Positions 37,393-45,894 of a stretch of DNA of 64,000 nucleotides are shown one piece after another. Numbering within the stretch: position 1 is the stretch's first letter; the number at the start of each line of letters is the position of its first letter. A model generated the notes under the pieces. It worked only from the letters and a program-made list of their open reading frames with translations. It was not told the origin of the DNA and ran no database searches. The position numbers and the translations under genes are program-made. Source of the DNA: Burkholderia dolosa (GTDB lineage: Bacteria > Pseudomonadota > Gammaproteobacteria > Burkholderiales > Burkholderiaceae); the NCBI RefSeq assembly GCF_902499135.1, contig NZ_CABVPR010000025.1, positions 1 through 64,000 of the forward strand, given 5' to 3'.

Positions 37393-37647
37393 TTGGTCAG
37401 AAAAATCGTGACGGCAACGGCCGCAGCGGTACTTGCGATAGCCGCCACCGCGGCATACGCGGACGATCTCGCTCGGCATCCGAACATTGCCGCGGCAGAC
37501 AGCTACGCGCAGAACGCAATCGCGCGGATGCACGAAGCACAGCGTGCGAACAACTACGACATGCACGGTCATGCGGCGCGCGCGATCAGCCTGCTCGAGG
37601 AAGCGCGCGGCGAAATGCGCGCGGCCGCGGCCGACGCCTCGCACTGA
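37393..37647 (+). CDS. Small periplasmic protein of unknown function
   Basis: 84 residues. The start is a TTG at 37393, with GGAG 8 bases upstream; no in-frame ATG gives a signal peptide. MVRKIVTATAAAVLAIAAT is a signal peptide cut after AYA. The mature part (LARHPNIAAADSYAQNAIAR, then GHAARAISLLEEARGEMRAAA) is helical and matches a widespread unnamed proteobacterial family with the pattern HPNxAAA...GHAxxAxxLLxxA. Lying before the response regulator, it may belong to the same signalling operon. Confidence 0.75.
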   Translation: MVRKIVTATAAAVLAIAATAAYADDLARHPNIAAADSYAQNAIARMHEAQRANNYDMHGHAARAISLLEEARGEMRAAAADASH

Positions 37648-37796
37648 CGCTGCCGAACGTGCGTACCGGACGCTGCGCACGTTCTCCGACTATCCCGCAT
37701 CGACTCCCGAGCTGGCCTCCATCCGGCGCCTTCGCCTGCACGACGATACCGGCTGCGTCCCACGAAGCAGGGACTGAATCACTGTGATACCGAATC

Positions 37797-38471
37797 ATGA
37801 GATTGCTACTGGTTGAAGACGATCTGTCGATCGGGCAGAGCCTGCTGCGCGCGCTGTCCGATGCAGGCTATGGTGTCGAATGGGTGCGCGACGGCGCCGC
37901 GGGGCACGCGTCGATCGACGCGTTCGAATACACCGCCGTTTTGCTGGATCTCGGCCTGCCCGGCATGAGCGGCCTCGACGTGCTCAGGGCTGTGCGCGCG
38001 AGCCACAAGGAAGTGCCGATACTGATATTGACCGCGCGAGACGACGTCGACACGCGCGTTCAGGGCCTGGATCTCGGTGCCGACGATTACATCGCGAAAC
38101 CGTTCCAGGTTCGCGAGCTGCTCGCACGCGTGCGGGCGGTCATGCGGCGCAAGGCCGGCTATGCCGCATCGCGGCTCGGCGACGACTCGCTCTGCCTCGA
38201 TCTCGACAAGCGCACGCTGAACTGCCGTGGCGTAGAGCTCCCGCTGACTTCCCGCGAATTCGCGCTCATGCTGGCTTTTCTCGAACGGCCGGGCACGATC
38301 CTGTCGCGCGAACAGCTCGAAGAAAAGCTGTATGGATGGGGCCGAGAAATCGAAAGCAACGCGATCGACGTCCTGATCTACTCGATTCGCAAGAAGTTCG
38401 GGCAGTCGGTGATTCGCAACGTCCGCGGCATCGGCTGGACCGTGATCCTCGATCAGGACAGCGCGCACTGA
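37797..38471 (+). CDS. OmpR/QseB-family response regulator
   Basis: 224 residues. Receiver residues are complete: acidic pair Glu7-Asp8-Asp9, phospho-acceptor Asp51 in LLDLGLPG, Thr79 and Lys101 in KPF. The DNA-binding winged helix spans about 128-218 (LTSREFALMLAFLERPG, SNAIDVLIYSIRKKFG, VRGIGWTV). Probable partner of the divergent histidine kinase. A 10-bp hairpin 40 bp downstream probably ends the transcript. Confidence 0.95.
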   Translation: MRLLLVEDDLSIGQSLLRALSDAGYGVEWVRDGAAGHASIDAFEYTAVLLDLGLPGMSGLDVLRAVRASHKEVPILILTARDDVDTRVQGLDLGADDYIAKPFQVRELLARVRAVMRRKAGYAASRLGDDSLCLDLDKRTLNCRGVELPLTSREFALMLAFLERPGTILSREQLEEKLYGWGREIESNAIDVLIYSIRKKFGQSVIRNVRGIGWTVILDQDSAH

Positions 38472-38510
38472 CGTGCCGGACGCCGCGCGACGCGGCGAAC
38501 GAGCGCTTTG

Positions 38511-38536
38511 CCGGCGAGCGCAGCAACGCTCGCCGG
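38511..38536 (+). terminator. Hairpin after the response regulator
   Basis: CCGGCGAGCG (38511-38520) and CGCTCGCCGG (38527-38536) form a perfect 10-bp stem with loop cagcaa, 40 bp after the stop. No T-run follows. Confidence 0.7.
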
Positions 38537-38651
38537 ACTCGGCTGCGCGCTTCGGCCAAATAGCGCCGGACCCGGCCGGCCACCGCGAACCGGCCACCGC
38601 AAACCGACCGCAGCGGCGCCGCGTGCGCCGTTAACGCCGTCGTCTCGCCGA

Positions 38652-38722
38652 TAAATATTTCCAATGGAAAGATATCTTGACCGGCGCAAGCGTTATCGCC
38701 ACAATCTTGCCACTGGAAACAT
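38652..38722. promoter_or_regulatory. Two TTTCCAATGGAAA-type palindromic sites before the LuxR-type gene
   Basis: Site A at 38652-38674 contains TATTTCCAATGGAAAGAT; its reverse complement equals the kinase-promoter site with one mismatch. Site B at 38704-38722 is a degenerate, oppositely oriented copy (ATCTTGCCACTGGAAACAT). Centres are about 49 bp apart. Both are in the only AT-rich part of the gap. Confidence 0.6.
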
Positions 38723-38766
38723 AGAGCGGTCCGTCGTTCGCGGCCGCTCCGCTCAATGGAACGCTG

Positions 38767-38997
38767 ATGAACCTGTTACCGGCTGTTGCCCCGCTTCTGT
38801 CGTCGGCCGCGATCGGATCCGCGCTGTGCGCGTTGCATACCGCCGTCCGCAGTGCAGCCGCCGCTGCCGCGATGCCGCTTCGCGATATTTCGCTCACGCC
38901 GCAACCCGCGTACGCACGGACAAGCCCGAATCGGTTGTCGACTCCGGTTCGCATTCCGCCATGGACGAAGCCGTACACGGGCCGAGCCGCGATGTAA
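38767..38997 (+). CDS. Possible small protein upstream of the LuxR-type regulator
   Basis: 76 codons. The start follows TGGAAC by a few bases, and the stop is 5 bases before the LuxR-type ATG, which fits translational coupling. The N-terminus (MNLLPAVAPLLSSAAIGSAL) is hydrophobic, the remainder Pro/Arg-rich. No family recognised; it may be a chance frame. Confidence 0.35.
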   Translation: MNLLPAVAPLLSSAAIGSALCALHTAVRSAAAAAAMPLRDISLTPQPAYARTSPNRLSTPVRIPPWTKPYTGRAAM

Positions 38998-39002
38998 CGC
39001 AT

Positions 39003-39737
39003 ATGAGCACCTTCACCTCCGCCCGATTCGCCGAATGCATACGCGCCGCCGGTTTCGACGATTTCGTCGCGACGCTCGTGCAGGCACTGAACCAAACCGT
39101 GTCGATCGATTGTGCGGTGCTCGTCGACGTCGGTCCTGACGGTACGCGGCTGTCGAGTTGTGCGTCGCACCGCGCAGGGCCGTGTTTCGATCCGTCCGCG
39201 GAAGCAATCGCATGCGCGAGCGTGTTCGGCGCGTGGCGGACCTGCGAACGGTCGGCGGGGAAGGCACGCGCGCTGCGGGATCCCGTGCTGCTGCACCGGT
39301 CGACGGACGAATGCGCGGATCGAAGCCTGTACGGCTCCGTGCCGATGGCCGATCGCTGCTTCGTCGTTCTGCCTCGCGGCGACAACACCGCGATACTCGG
39401 CCTGTACCGGCGTCCCGGCAACCGGTCGTTCTGCGATGCCGATCGGCACGCGATTTCCGCTGCGATCGACGTGGTCGCCGCGCTCGCGGACATTCATCTT
39501 CGCATCGGTGCGGTCCGCAACGTACCGCGCGACGTCGAGCAAGCGTGGAACGCCGGCCTGTCCGATCGCGAACGCGCGGTCGCACGGCTGCTCGCGCGCG
39601 GTGAAACGTCGCGCACGATCGCCGCGATGCTGGGCGTCGCACCGACCAGCGTGATCACTTACAAAAAGCGCGCATTCGTGAAGCTCGGCGTCACACGCCA
39701 GTGCGAGTTGACCGCGCTGGTCGGCGCGCTCGGCTGA
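39003..39737 (+). CDS. LuxR-type (GerE) helix-turn-helix regulator
   Basis: 244 residues. Residues 180-240 (LSDRERAVARLLARGETSRTIAAMLGVAPTSVITYKKRAFVKLGV) are a complete GerE DNA-binding domain. The N-terminal 165 residues are not a receiver and lack the Trp/Tyr pattern of autoinducer domains; they have a GAF-like composition (IDCAVLVDVGPDG, CFVVLPRG). Similar proteins are common around adhesin loci in Burkholderia. It is the best local candidate to bind the palindromes that recur here and at the kinase promoter. Confidence 0.88.
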   Translation: MSTFTSARFAECIRAAGFDDFVATLVQALNQTVSIDCAVLVDVGPDGTRLSSCASHRAGPCFDPSAEAIACASVFGAWRTCERSAGKARALRDPVLLHRSTDECADRSLYGSVPMADRCFVVLPRGDNTAILGLYRRPGNRSFCDADRHAISAAIDVVAALADIHLRIGAVRNVPRDVEQAWNAGLSDRERAVARLLARGETSRTIAAMLGVAPTSVITYKKRAFVKLGVTRQCELTALVGALG

Positions 39738-40164
39738 CGCGCGCGTCGCGCCGCCGCGGGCGACCGCCCACAGCGCAAAAGAGCCGTCGTTCACGACAGC
39801 TTTCGATATATCGGATTTGGAACGCTTCGTAGCGAGCCGGACGAATCCCGAGATTGCTTGCACGCACAACCATCGTCGACACGCGACGCGCAAGGACCGG
39901 CGGCTGCGATCGCGCCGATCATTCATCGCGTTGAATCCGACCACATTGCACGCGCGCCGCAGTCGATGCCCGTGCAGGAGCCGTAAACGACGCACGATAC
40001 CGATGTGGTCATTGCCGGCGCCGGATCCGCGGCGCGTGTGCGCTATGAAGACCGCACCGGGCGGCCGCGCCGTCGGCCGTTGCGACCGGACGACGCCGCC
40101 CGTGCCCCGCGCGAAGCGGCGACGCGCTCGACCGTAGACGCGCGTCGTCCGCTGCCGCTTACGC
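39738..40164. other. Gene-free interval between convergent genes
   Basis: 427 bp with no frame that I can support. No strong hairpin noted. The LuxR-type gene ends at its left, the small secreted protein gene at its right. Confidence 0.5.
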
Positions 40165-40443
40165 TCATTGCCAAGTGCCGTTCGGCAGGCGTCCGTGATA
40201 CGGCGTATCGCGGCAATGTCCCCACGGACCCAGCCAGTATCCCGGCGGGCACACGTTGCTCGGCGGGGGCGGCGGGTAAATCACCGGTTGCGGCGCCACG
40301 TAAACCGGCGCCGCATAGCGACAGTACCCCCAAGGACCGCGCCACCCGTTCGGGCCGCAACCCTGGGCGGCGACCGCGGTTCCGGTGGCAAGGACAGATG
40401 CCGCTAATACGGCTGCAATGATCGAATGACGAGGTTTGAACAT
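40165..40443 (-). CDS. Small secreted protein with GCGPNGWRGPWGYCR-type motifs
   Basis: 92 residues. MFKPRHSIIAAVLAASVLA is a signal peptide cut after VAA (about residue 26). The mature part has two related Gly/Trp/Cys blocks, GCGPNGWRGPWGYCR and CPPGYWLGPWGHCRD, joined by a Pro-rich linker (YPPPPPS). It ends PYHGRLPNGTWQ. It resembles GCG_CRPN-type small exported proteins; function unknown. GGAAAAC lies before the ATG at 40443. Confidence 0.78.
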   Translation of the reverse strand: MFKPRHSIIAAVLAASVLATGTAVAAQGCGPNGWRGPWGYCRYAAPVYVAPQPVIYPPPPPSNVCPPGYWLGPWGHCRDTPYHGRLPNGTWQ

Positions 40444-40691
40444 GATGTTTTCCGCCGAGATGTGATGTCGGGACCCGAAGGAACGGTTTGCTTCCGGGTT
40501 CATGATCGCTCGGCAGAATGAGCGCACAGTGAGCACTCGAGCCAGCATCGCACGCTATCGATGCGTGCGACCGGCAGCGCCGCAACTGCGGCGATCGGCG
40601 GCCCGTTGCGCCGACGTCGGCCTGATCCGCGGCCGTGGTTTCGACGCACCGCTATCCGCGCTATCCGTGCGATCTTCGCGGTCGCTGGCCA

Positions 40692-41348
40692 TCAGCCGAC
40701 TTGCAACGACCTGATCAGTTCCGCAAGACCGAGCCAGAAAATCTGAACGCCGATACAGAACAGCACGAACGCGAACAGCCGCATCGCAGCCTGCGTTCCG
40801 GTCTTGCCGAGCAGGTCCTCGATCGCCGCGCAGAATCGGACGCACGCATAAATGCTCGCGCACAACACGGCCAGCGCGGCGACGACGCCGACGATGTGGA
40901 CGGGAGCCAGTCCTTCCCGCGGAGAACCGGTGCCCAACGCGATCGCGACTGCAATCGAACCCGGCCCGACGGTAAATGGAAGGGTCAGCGGATAAAACGC
41001 CTTCGCGCGCAGCGACTCGCGCGGCGCACGTCTTTCGTGCTCGTCGATGGTGTCGCGGTCCTTGTTCAGCAGGTTCCACCCTGCGATGCCGATCACGATG
41101 CCGGCCGCCACGCGCAATACCGGCATCGATATGCCGAAGAACGACAGCACATACGCGCCGATCGACAGCGAAGCCGCGAGTATCGCGAGGCTGTTGAACG
41201 CGATACGCCGTGCCAGTTCTTCCCTGTCGGCGGGCGTCGCATCGGGGACCATGCTCAGTACCATCAGCCCGGCAGCCGGCGGATTGATGACGGGAAAGAG
41301 CGCGGCGACGATCAGCAGAATGGTTTTGGTGAATTCGTGCAGCATCAT
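40692..41348 (-). CDS. MarC family integral membrane protein
   Basis: 218 residues, six predicted helices. FTKTILLIVAALFPVINPPAAG at the start and LPFTVGPGSIAVAIALG in the middle are the duplicated N-P-P/G-P-G motifs of the MarC (UPF0056) family. Despite the name, family members have no proven role in drug resistance. Two adjacent ATGs exist; the first is used. Gene is single; neighbours are unrelated in function. Confidence 0.92.
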   Translation of the reverse strand: MMLHEFTKTILLIVAALFPVINPPAAGLMVLSMVPDATPADREELARRIAFNSLAILAASLSIGAYVLSFFGISMPVLRVAAGIVIGIAGWNLLNKDRDTIDEHERRAPRESLRAKAFYPLTLPFTVGPGSIAVAIALGTGSPREGLAPVHIVGVVAALAVLCASIYACVRFCAAIEDLLGKTGTQAAMRLFAFVLFCIGVQIFWLGLAELIRSLQVG

Positions 41349-41555
41349 GTCGACGTTCGTGATTGACCGGAGTATCGGCGGCTTGCCGTCGCAAGTCTGT
41401 CCTCCAACCGGGCGACAGCGGCGGCCGCAGCGGCGATTCGCTCCGCATCGCTGCCGTTGCGCGCATCCATTTACCTGCGCCGGCGATGCACGGCGACGTG
41501 GCCGTCGACGATCAGCGATGACGCGGCCGCGCACTGCGCCGCCACGCGTCGACGC

Positions 41556-42359
41556 TCATACCGTTACCCACTTCGCCGCGCGCTCGATTGCAAGGCTGCC
41601 GGTTTTCGCGTGCAGCATCGCCGCGGTCGGCCGCGCTTCGCGATCGGCGCGCTTGCTCGCCGGTGCGCGCGTGCGGCGGTCCGACACACCGCTCGAATCG
41701 GGGCTCGCGCCGCCCGACATCCATCCGCCGCCTCTGACGTTGACGATCGCCGAGCGTCCGAACCGTTTGCGAATCTGGTGAATCAGCACGTCGAGCGCGT
41801 TGCTTTCCACTTCCTTGCCCCAGCCGTAGAGCCGGTCCTCGAGCTGCGCGCGCGACAGCAGCAATCCCGGCCTTTCGAGCAGTGCGTGCATCAGCGCGAA
41901 CTCGCGCACCGACAACGGCGCTGCCGTCCCCATGAAGCACAGCGTGCGCGTATCGAGATCGAGGCTCAGCGCGTCGCTGCCGATTCGCGACGTTGCGTGC
42001 CCCGCCCTGCGCCGCAATACGGCGCGGATTCGCGCGAGGACTTCGACCATCTCGAGTGCGCTGTGCAGGCAATCGTCGGCGCCGTTGTCCAGGCTGCGGA
42101 CGCATGCGTCGTCCGTGGGCTCGGCAAGCGTCATCACCGGAACCGTCTCGCCGCGGCTGCGAATCGTTTTTAAAACCTCGATCCCGCCGACTCCCGGCAA
42201 GCCGACCGCGATCAGCACCAGCGCGTAATAGGCGCCGTTGAACGCGAGCTGTCCTGCCTGCGCATCGCGAACCCAGTCCACGCTGAAACCGTCACCGGTC
42301 AGCGCACGCCGCAGGCTTTCGCCGCGGTCGATATCGTTGTCAATCAACAGTGTTCTCAT
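41556..42359 (-). CDS. Atypical OmpR-family regulator with degenerate receiver
   Basis: 267 residues. It aligns along its length with the regulator at 37797, but the phospho-acceptor Asp51 is Ala (VLIAVGLPG), conserved Thr79 is Ala (LAEPTDD) and Lys101 of KPF is Ser100 (HSAL). The acidic cluster is DND. The DNA-binding domain is intact (LSVREFALMHALLERPG, SNALDVLIHQIRKRFG, VRGGGWMSGG), followed by an unusual Arg/Ser/Ala tail of about 45 residues. No kinase is adjacent. It should bind DNA without classical phosphorylation, by analogy with other atypical response regulators. Confidence 0.9.
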   Translation of the reverse strand: MRTLLIDNDIDRGESLRRALTGDGFSVDWVRDAQAGQLAFNGAYYALVLIAVGLPGVGGIEVLKTIRSRGETVPVMTLAEPTDDACVRSLDNGADDCLHSALEMVEVLARIRAVLRRRAGHATSRIGSDALSLDLDTRTLCFMGTAAPLSVREFALMHALLERPGLLLSRAQLEDRLYGWGKEVESNALDVLIHQIRKRFGRSAIVNVRGGGWMSGGASPDSSGVSDRRTRAPASKRADREARPTAAMLHAKTGSLAIERAAKWVTV

Positions 42360-42606
42360 AGCCTTTGCGACGCGAGCCGACCGTGTCGGTTCGCCACATG
42401 AAAAAAGATTGAAAGAGTCCGCGCCGTCGGGCACATGGCCCGGCCGAGCACCGCCCGGCAAGCCGGCGACCGCGACCAGCCGTGTGCGTTGGCCATCGCA
42501 TTCGCGATGGCGTGCGATACGTCGCGCGCGCGACGCTGCGATCGTGTGTCGGCCGAGCGTCCGGCACGATGCGCACCGAGCATGCTCGGTCTCCCGGGTT
42601 TCGACA

Positions 42607-43869
42607 TCACGCCGTTTTCTCCGAACGTTGCGCGTGCACCGGATCGCACGACTGAAACAGTTCGTCCATCCAGCCGCAGACTTCCTGCACGAGCCGCAGC
42701 CGCGCATTGACCTGGCAGTGCCCGTCGGCGCCGGTGGCCGCATCCAGCTCCACGAGGTCCTTCTTCGCCGATGCGATCCGTTCGTGCCATTCGCGTGCTT
42801 GTGCGATGAAAATCGGCGAATCGCCGAGCCCGACGATCGACAGAAACGGCAGCGCCACGCGCGCAGGATCGGCACGCGCGCCGCGCCAGCGTTCGATGAA
42901 CGCCTGCGGCGAAGCCGCACCGGCCTTCCACAGCATCATCTGCCTGCTTCGCAACGCGGCCGAACTCGCGTCCCCGCTCGCGTTGTCGTCCCGCGCCGCT
43001 TGCACGCTGGCGCCGAATAGCGCGCCCGGCTCGGGAAACGGCGTACTCGCGATCACTGCTGCAAGCCGCTTCTCGTAGCCGGCCGCCCGCGTCACGAAAT
43101 AGCCGCCGAGACTCAGCCCGAGCAGCACGATGCGCGCCGGCCGCGCATCGAAGTGCTGCAGAAGATGATCGACGACCGCACCAATCGCATGTTCCGGCTC
43201 GATCTGCCAATGCAGCCCGTTCGCCGCGGTATTGCCCTGCCCGGGCAGATCGACCATCGCGACCGCATATCCGCGCTCGCGGATGCCGCGACCGACCGAC
43301 AGGAACAAGTCCTCGAAGCTCGTGTCCGCACCGCCGATGACGAGCACCACCGGCGCGTCCGGCGTCGCCGCGGAAACGAACGCCCCCGGCAGTTCGCCCT
43401 CGCCGAACGGCACGTTGAAGAACGTGCACGGAATCGCAAGCTCGGCCATTGCGTGCGCAAACGCCGTTTGATGCTGACGATACAGCCGCGAGAACATGTC
43501 GCCGCCCGCAGCTGCAAACTGCCAGGCCGAGCGATAGCTGGCAAACGCCTTCAACCTCGCTTCGCCGGCAGCGCGACGCCAGCCGCGCTGCGCCCACGTA
43601 TCGGCCTGCGCGTTCTGCAGATCGCCGTACGCGGCAAACGCGCCGACCCAGCTGTCCGCGTCGCCGTCGGCGATCGTCGACGCGACGTGAAACGCCTGAC
43701 CGATATCGAGCCCGCCTGTCGGCCCCCAGCTCAGCGCGGACATGAAAAACAGATCCATGTCGGCATCGTCGAAGCGATACCGGCGCGACAGCCGCTGATC
43801 GGGGCGCGCGTCCGCTCCGTCGTGCCGCGCGTTGTCGTTGCCCGCCTGAATCGATTGTGTCGTTCCCAC
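42607..43869 (-). CDS. Alpha/beta hydrolase (dipeptidyl-aminopeptidase/acylaminoacyl-peptidase-like)
   Basis: 420 residues. The GTG at 43869 is chosen because GGGAG lies 6 bases upstream. Residues 1-160 form a helical N-terminal region; the hydrolase core follows with VVLVIGGADTSFED, YAVAMVDLPGQGNT, nucleophile Ser in LLGLSLGG, probable Asp in VGLGDSPIF and His in GADGHCQVN. The layout resembles the 2,6-dihydropseudooxynicotine-hydrolase/FrsA-like group. No signal peptide, so cytosolic. It is divergent from a TetR gene (133 bp) that probably represses it. Confidence 0.85.
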   Translation of the reverse strand: MGTTQSIQAGNDNARHDGADARPDQRLSRRYRFDDADMDLFFMSALSWGPTGGLDIGQAFHVASTIADGDADSWVGAFAAYGDLQNAQADTWAQRGWRRAAGEARLKAFASYRSAWQFAAAGGDMFSRLYRQHQTAFAHAMAELAIPCTFFNVPFGEGELPGAFVSAATPDAPVVLVIGGADTSFEDLFLSVGRGIRERGYAVAMVDLPGQGNTAANGLHWQIEPEHAIGAVVDHLLQHFDARPARIVLLGLSLGGYFVTRAAGYEKRLAAVIASTPFPEPGALFGASVQAARDDNASGDASSAALRSRQMMLWKAGAASPQAFIERWRGARADPARVALPFLSIVGLGDSPIFIAQAREWHERIASAKKDLVELDAATGADGHCQVNARLRLVQEVCGWMDELFQSCDPVHAQRSEKTA

Positions 43870-44002
43870 ATTAGCTCCCGTGTCCCGGTCGATGCGCGTA
43901 CGCTGCGTATCGGGCCGGTGCGTTCATGATGAAGAGATAATATGAGCGATGCTCAGGTTTGGAAACTCGCGTTCCGGCACACCCGCAAGGCGGAGGAAAT
44001 CT

Positions 44003-44641
44003 TTGGAAAATCAAAGTGTTACGCGTCGAAACCCGCGGCAGGCGCGCTCGCTGCACAAGGTCGAACTCATATTGGAGGCAGCGATGCAGCTGCTCGAGAG
44101 CGCCGGCCTGGAAAAGCTGACGACGAACGCGGTGGCCGCGAAGGCCGGCGTGAGCATCGGCACGCTGTATCAGTACTTCGGCAGCAAACAGGCGTTGCTC
44201 GATGCACTGGTGACGCGCGAACTGAGCGCGATGTCGGCGAAGGTCGTCGCGTCGTTACGGATGGACGCGCCTGCGTCGCCCGGCGACCGGATACGGCGTA
44301 TCGTGCGGGCCGTGAACGCGACGTATGGCGGACGCAATCGCGTTCACCGCCTGCTGATCGAACATGCGTCGGCAACGCAGCCCGCCGGCCGGCTCATGCC
44401 GCTGTTCGCCGAGCTGATCGACCTGTGGACGAACGAAGGCATCGCGGCGCCGGGCGACGGCCGCCGCCGGCTGTCGCGCGCCGACGCGTTCGTGATGGTT
44501 CACTCGATCGCCGGCGTGCTGCGTACGTTGGCTGCCAGCAAAGACGCACCGCCGGCAGCGGAGGTCGAAGACGCGCTCGTCCGCATGATCGTCGGCTTCG
44601 TTTCGGGCAGCGAAGGCCGCCGGCGCCCGCCGACCGCGTGA
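44003..44641 (+). CDS. TetR family regulator
   Basis: 212 residues. The TTG at 44003 is preferred as start: GGAGG lies 6 bases before it, and it gives MENQSVTRRNPRQARS; an ATG at 43949 would add 18 residues without a ribosome binding site. The helix-turn-helix spans residues 18-62 (LTTNAVAAKAGVSIGTLYQYFGSK). The C-terminal part is a TetR_C-type helical ligand domain. Likely regulator of the divergent hydrolase. Confidence 0.9.
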   Translation: MENQSVTRRNPRQARSLHKVELILEAAMQLLESAGLEKLTTNAVAAKAGVSIGTLYQYFGSKQALLDALVTRELSAMSAKVVASLRMDAPASPGDRIRRIVRAVNATYGGRNRVHRLLIEHASATQPAGRLMPLFAELIDLWTNEGIAAPGDGRRRLSRADAFVMVHSIAGVLRTLAASKDAPPAAEVEDALVRMIVGFVSGSEGRRRPPTA

Positions 44642-44733
44642 TCGGTCGATCGCACCGATACTCGGATGTGTGAACGCGCGAATCGTTGCGTCCTCAACGA
44701 GCGCAAAAGCGCTCCGGCCTGCTCGGCGACCGT

Positions 44734-45708
44734 TTAGCAGCGCGCTGCATCCGGCAAAGCGCGCGCCGGCTCGTCGGCGACGAACGCATAGTTGCTGCGC
44801 AAGATCGCTTCCAGATGCCGGCCATATGTCGATGTCGAATCCGACATGGGCGCCGCATCGAGATCGAGCGGCGTCTCGAGTCCGCAGTCGTAAAAGAAGG
44901 CGATCGAATAGCGGTCGGCCGCTTCCGGCGTCAACACGCGATGCGGGGTCGGCTTGATCCGGCCTCCGCTCCATCGCGCGATCACCTGACCGGTGTTCAG
45001 CACCAGCGAATTCTTCACCACCGGCACGTCGAACCATTCCCCGCGATCGGACTGCACCTGCAGCCCGCCGACGTCGTCCTGCGCGACGAACGTCAGGCAT
45101 CCGTAATCGGTGTGCGGAGCCGAGCCGAAAACGTCCGGCCCACGATGCGGCACCGCCGGATAGTGAAGCAGACGCAGAATCGGGTTCGGCACGCGGAAGT
45201 AGTCGCGCAGTCCGTCGCGCGGCAGCCCGAGCATGACCGCAAAGCAAGGCAGGATCGCGTCGCCCAGCTCGATCATCGCGCGCCGATACCGTCGCGCAGC
45301 ATGCTCGAACCCGGCAATTTCCGGCCACGGTTGCGTGCCGCCCATCGCCGAATTTTTCCAGTCGGGCAGCAACGATTCGGGCAAGTCGCCGAGAACGACG
45401 AACGAATCGCTGTGATTCGGCCGCTTCGCGGCGCCGAGCGTCGACGCCTTGAGCACCGACGTGTTGAGCGGCAGATAGCCGCGCAGCGTCGTGCGATAAC
45501 GCATCGCCATCTTGCGCTCGAGCGGCCACGCATGAAAGCTTCGCGACGCGTCGAACAGTGCATCGACGATGTCGGCCCCGACGCCGTGATTGACGAGAAT
45601 CGAGAAGCCGACGCGTGTGTGCGCGTCCAGCAGCTGCTGCATGACGTGCCGCCAGCCGGCCGCCTCGTTGCTTCGCAACGGGCTCACATCGATGATCGGT
45701 ACGTTCAT
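44734..45708 (-). CDS. 2-oxoglutarate/Fe(II) oxygenase, isopenicillin-N-synthase-like family
   Basis: 324 residues. N-terminal non-haem dioxygenase region begins VPIIDVSPL and has GFSILVNHGV. Metal ligands are His and Asp in APHTDYGCLTF and the distal His in PTPHRVL, followed by DRYSIAFF, where Arg and Ser bind 2-oxoglutarate. So the catalytic set is complete. Such bacterial enzymes hydroxylate small molecules or make ethylene; substrate not known. GGAGAG precedes the ATG. The fatty-acid desaturase lies upstream on the same strand (186 bp), suggesting possible joint function. Confidence 0.9.
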   Translation of the reverse strand: MNVPIIDVSPLRSNEAAGWRHVMQQLLDAHTRVGFSILVNHGVGADIVDALFDASRSFHAWPLERKMAMRYRTTLRGYLPLNTSVLKASTLGAAKRPNHSDSFVVLGDLPESLLPDWKNSAMGGTQPWPEIAGFEHAARRYRRAMIELGDAILPCFAVMLGLPRDGLRDYFRVPNPILRLLHYPAVPHRGPDVFGSAPHTDYGCLTFVAQDDVGGLQVQSDRGEWFDVPVVKNSLVLNTGQVIARWSGGRIKPTPHRVLTPEAADRYSIAFFYDCGLETPLDLDAAPMSDSTSTYGRHLEAILRSNYAFVADEPARALPDAARC

Positions 45709-45894
45709 GTTTCACTCTCCGCGTCGTTCAGCGCGGCGAAGCGACGGCGCCGCGATACGGCGGCTGCATCGCTGAAATGCCGCGTGAGCATCAATCTATC
45801 GTCGAAAACTTAGCGATGAATTAACGCGCTTGCGGCAGCGGCGCCGAAGCGTTCACAGGCTGCGACGGCGTTGCAAAGCGCAAACGCCGCGCCG

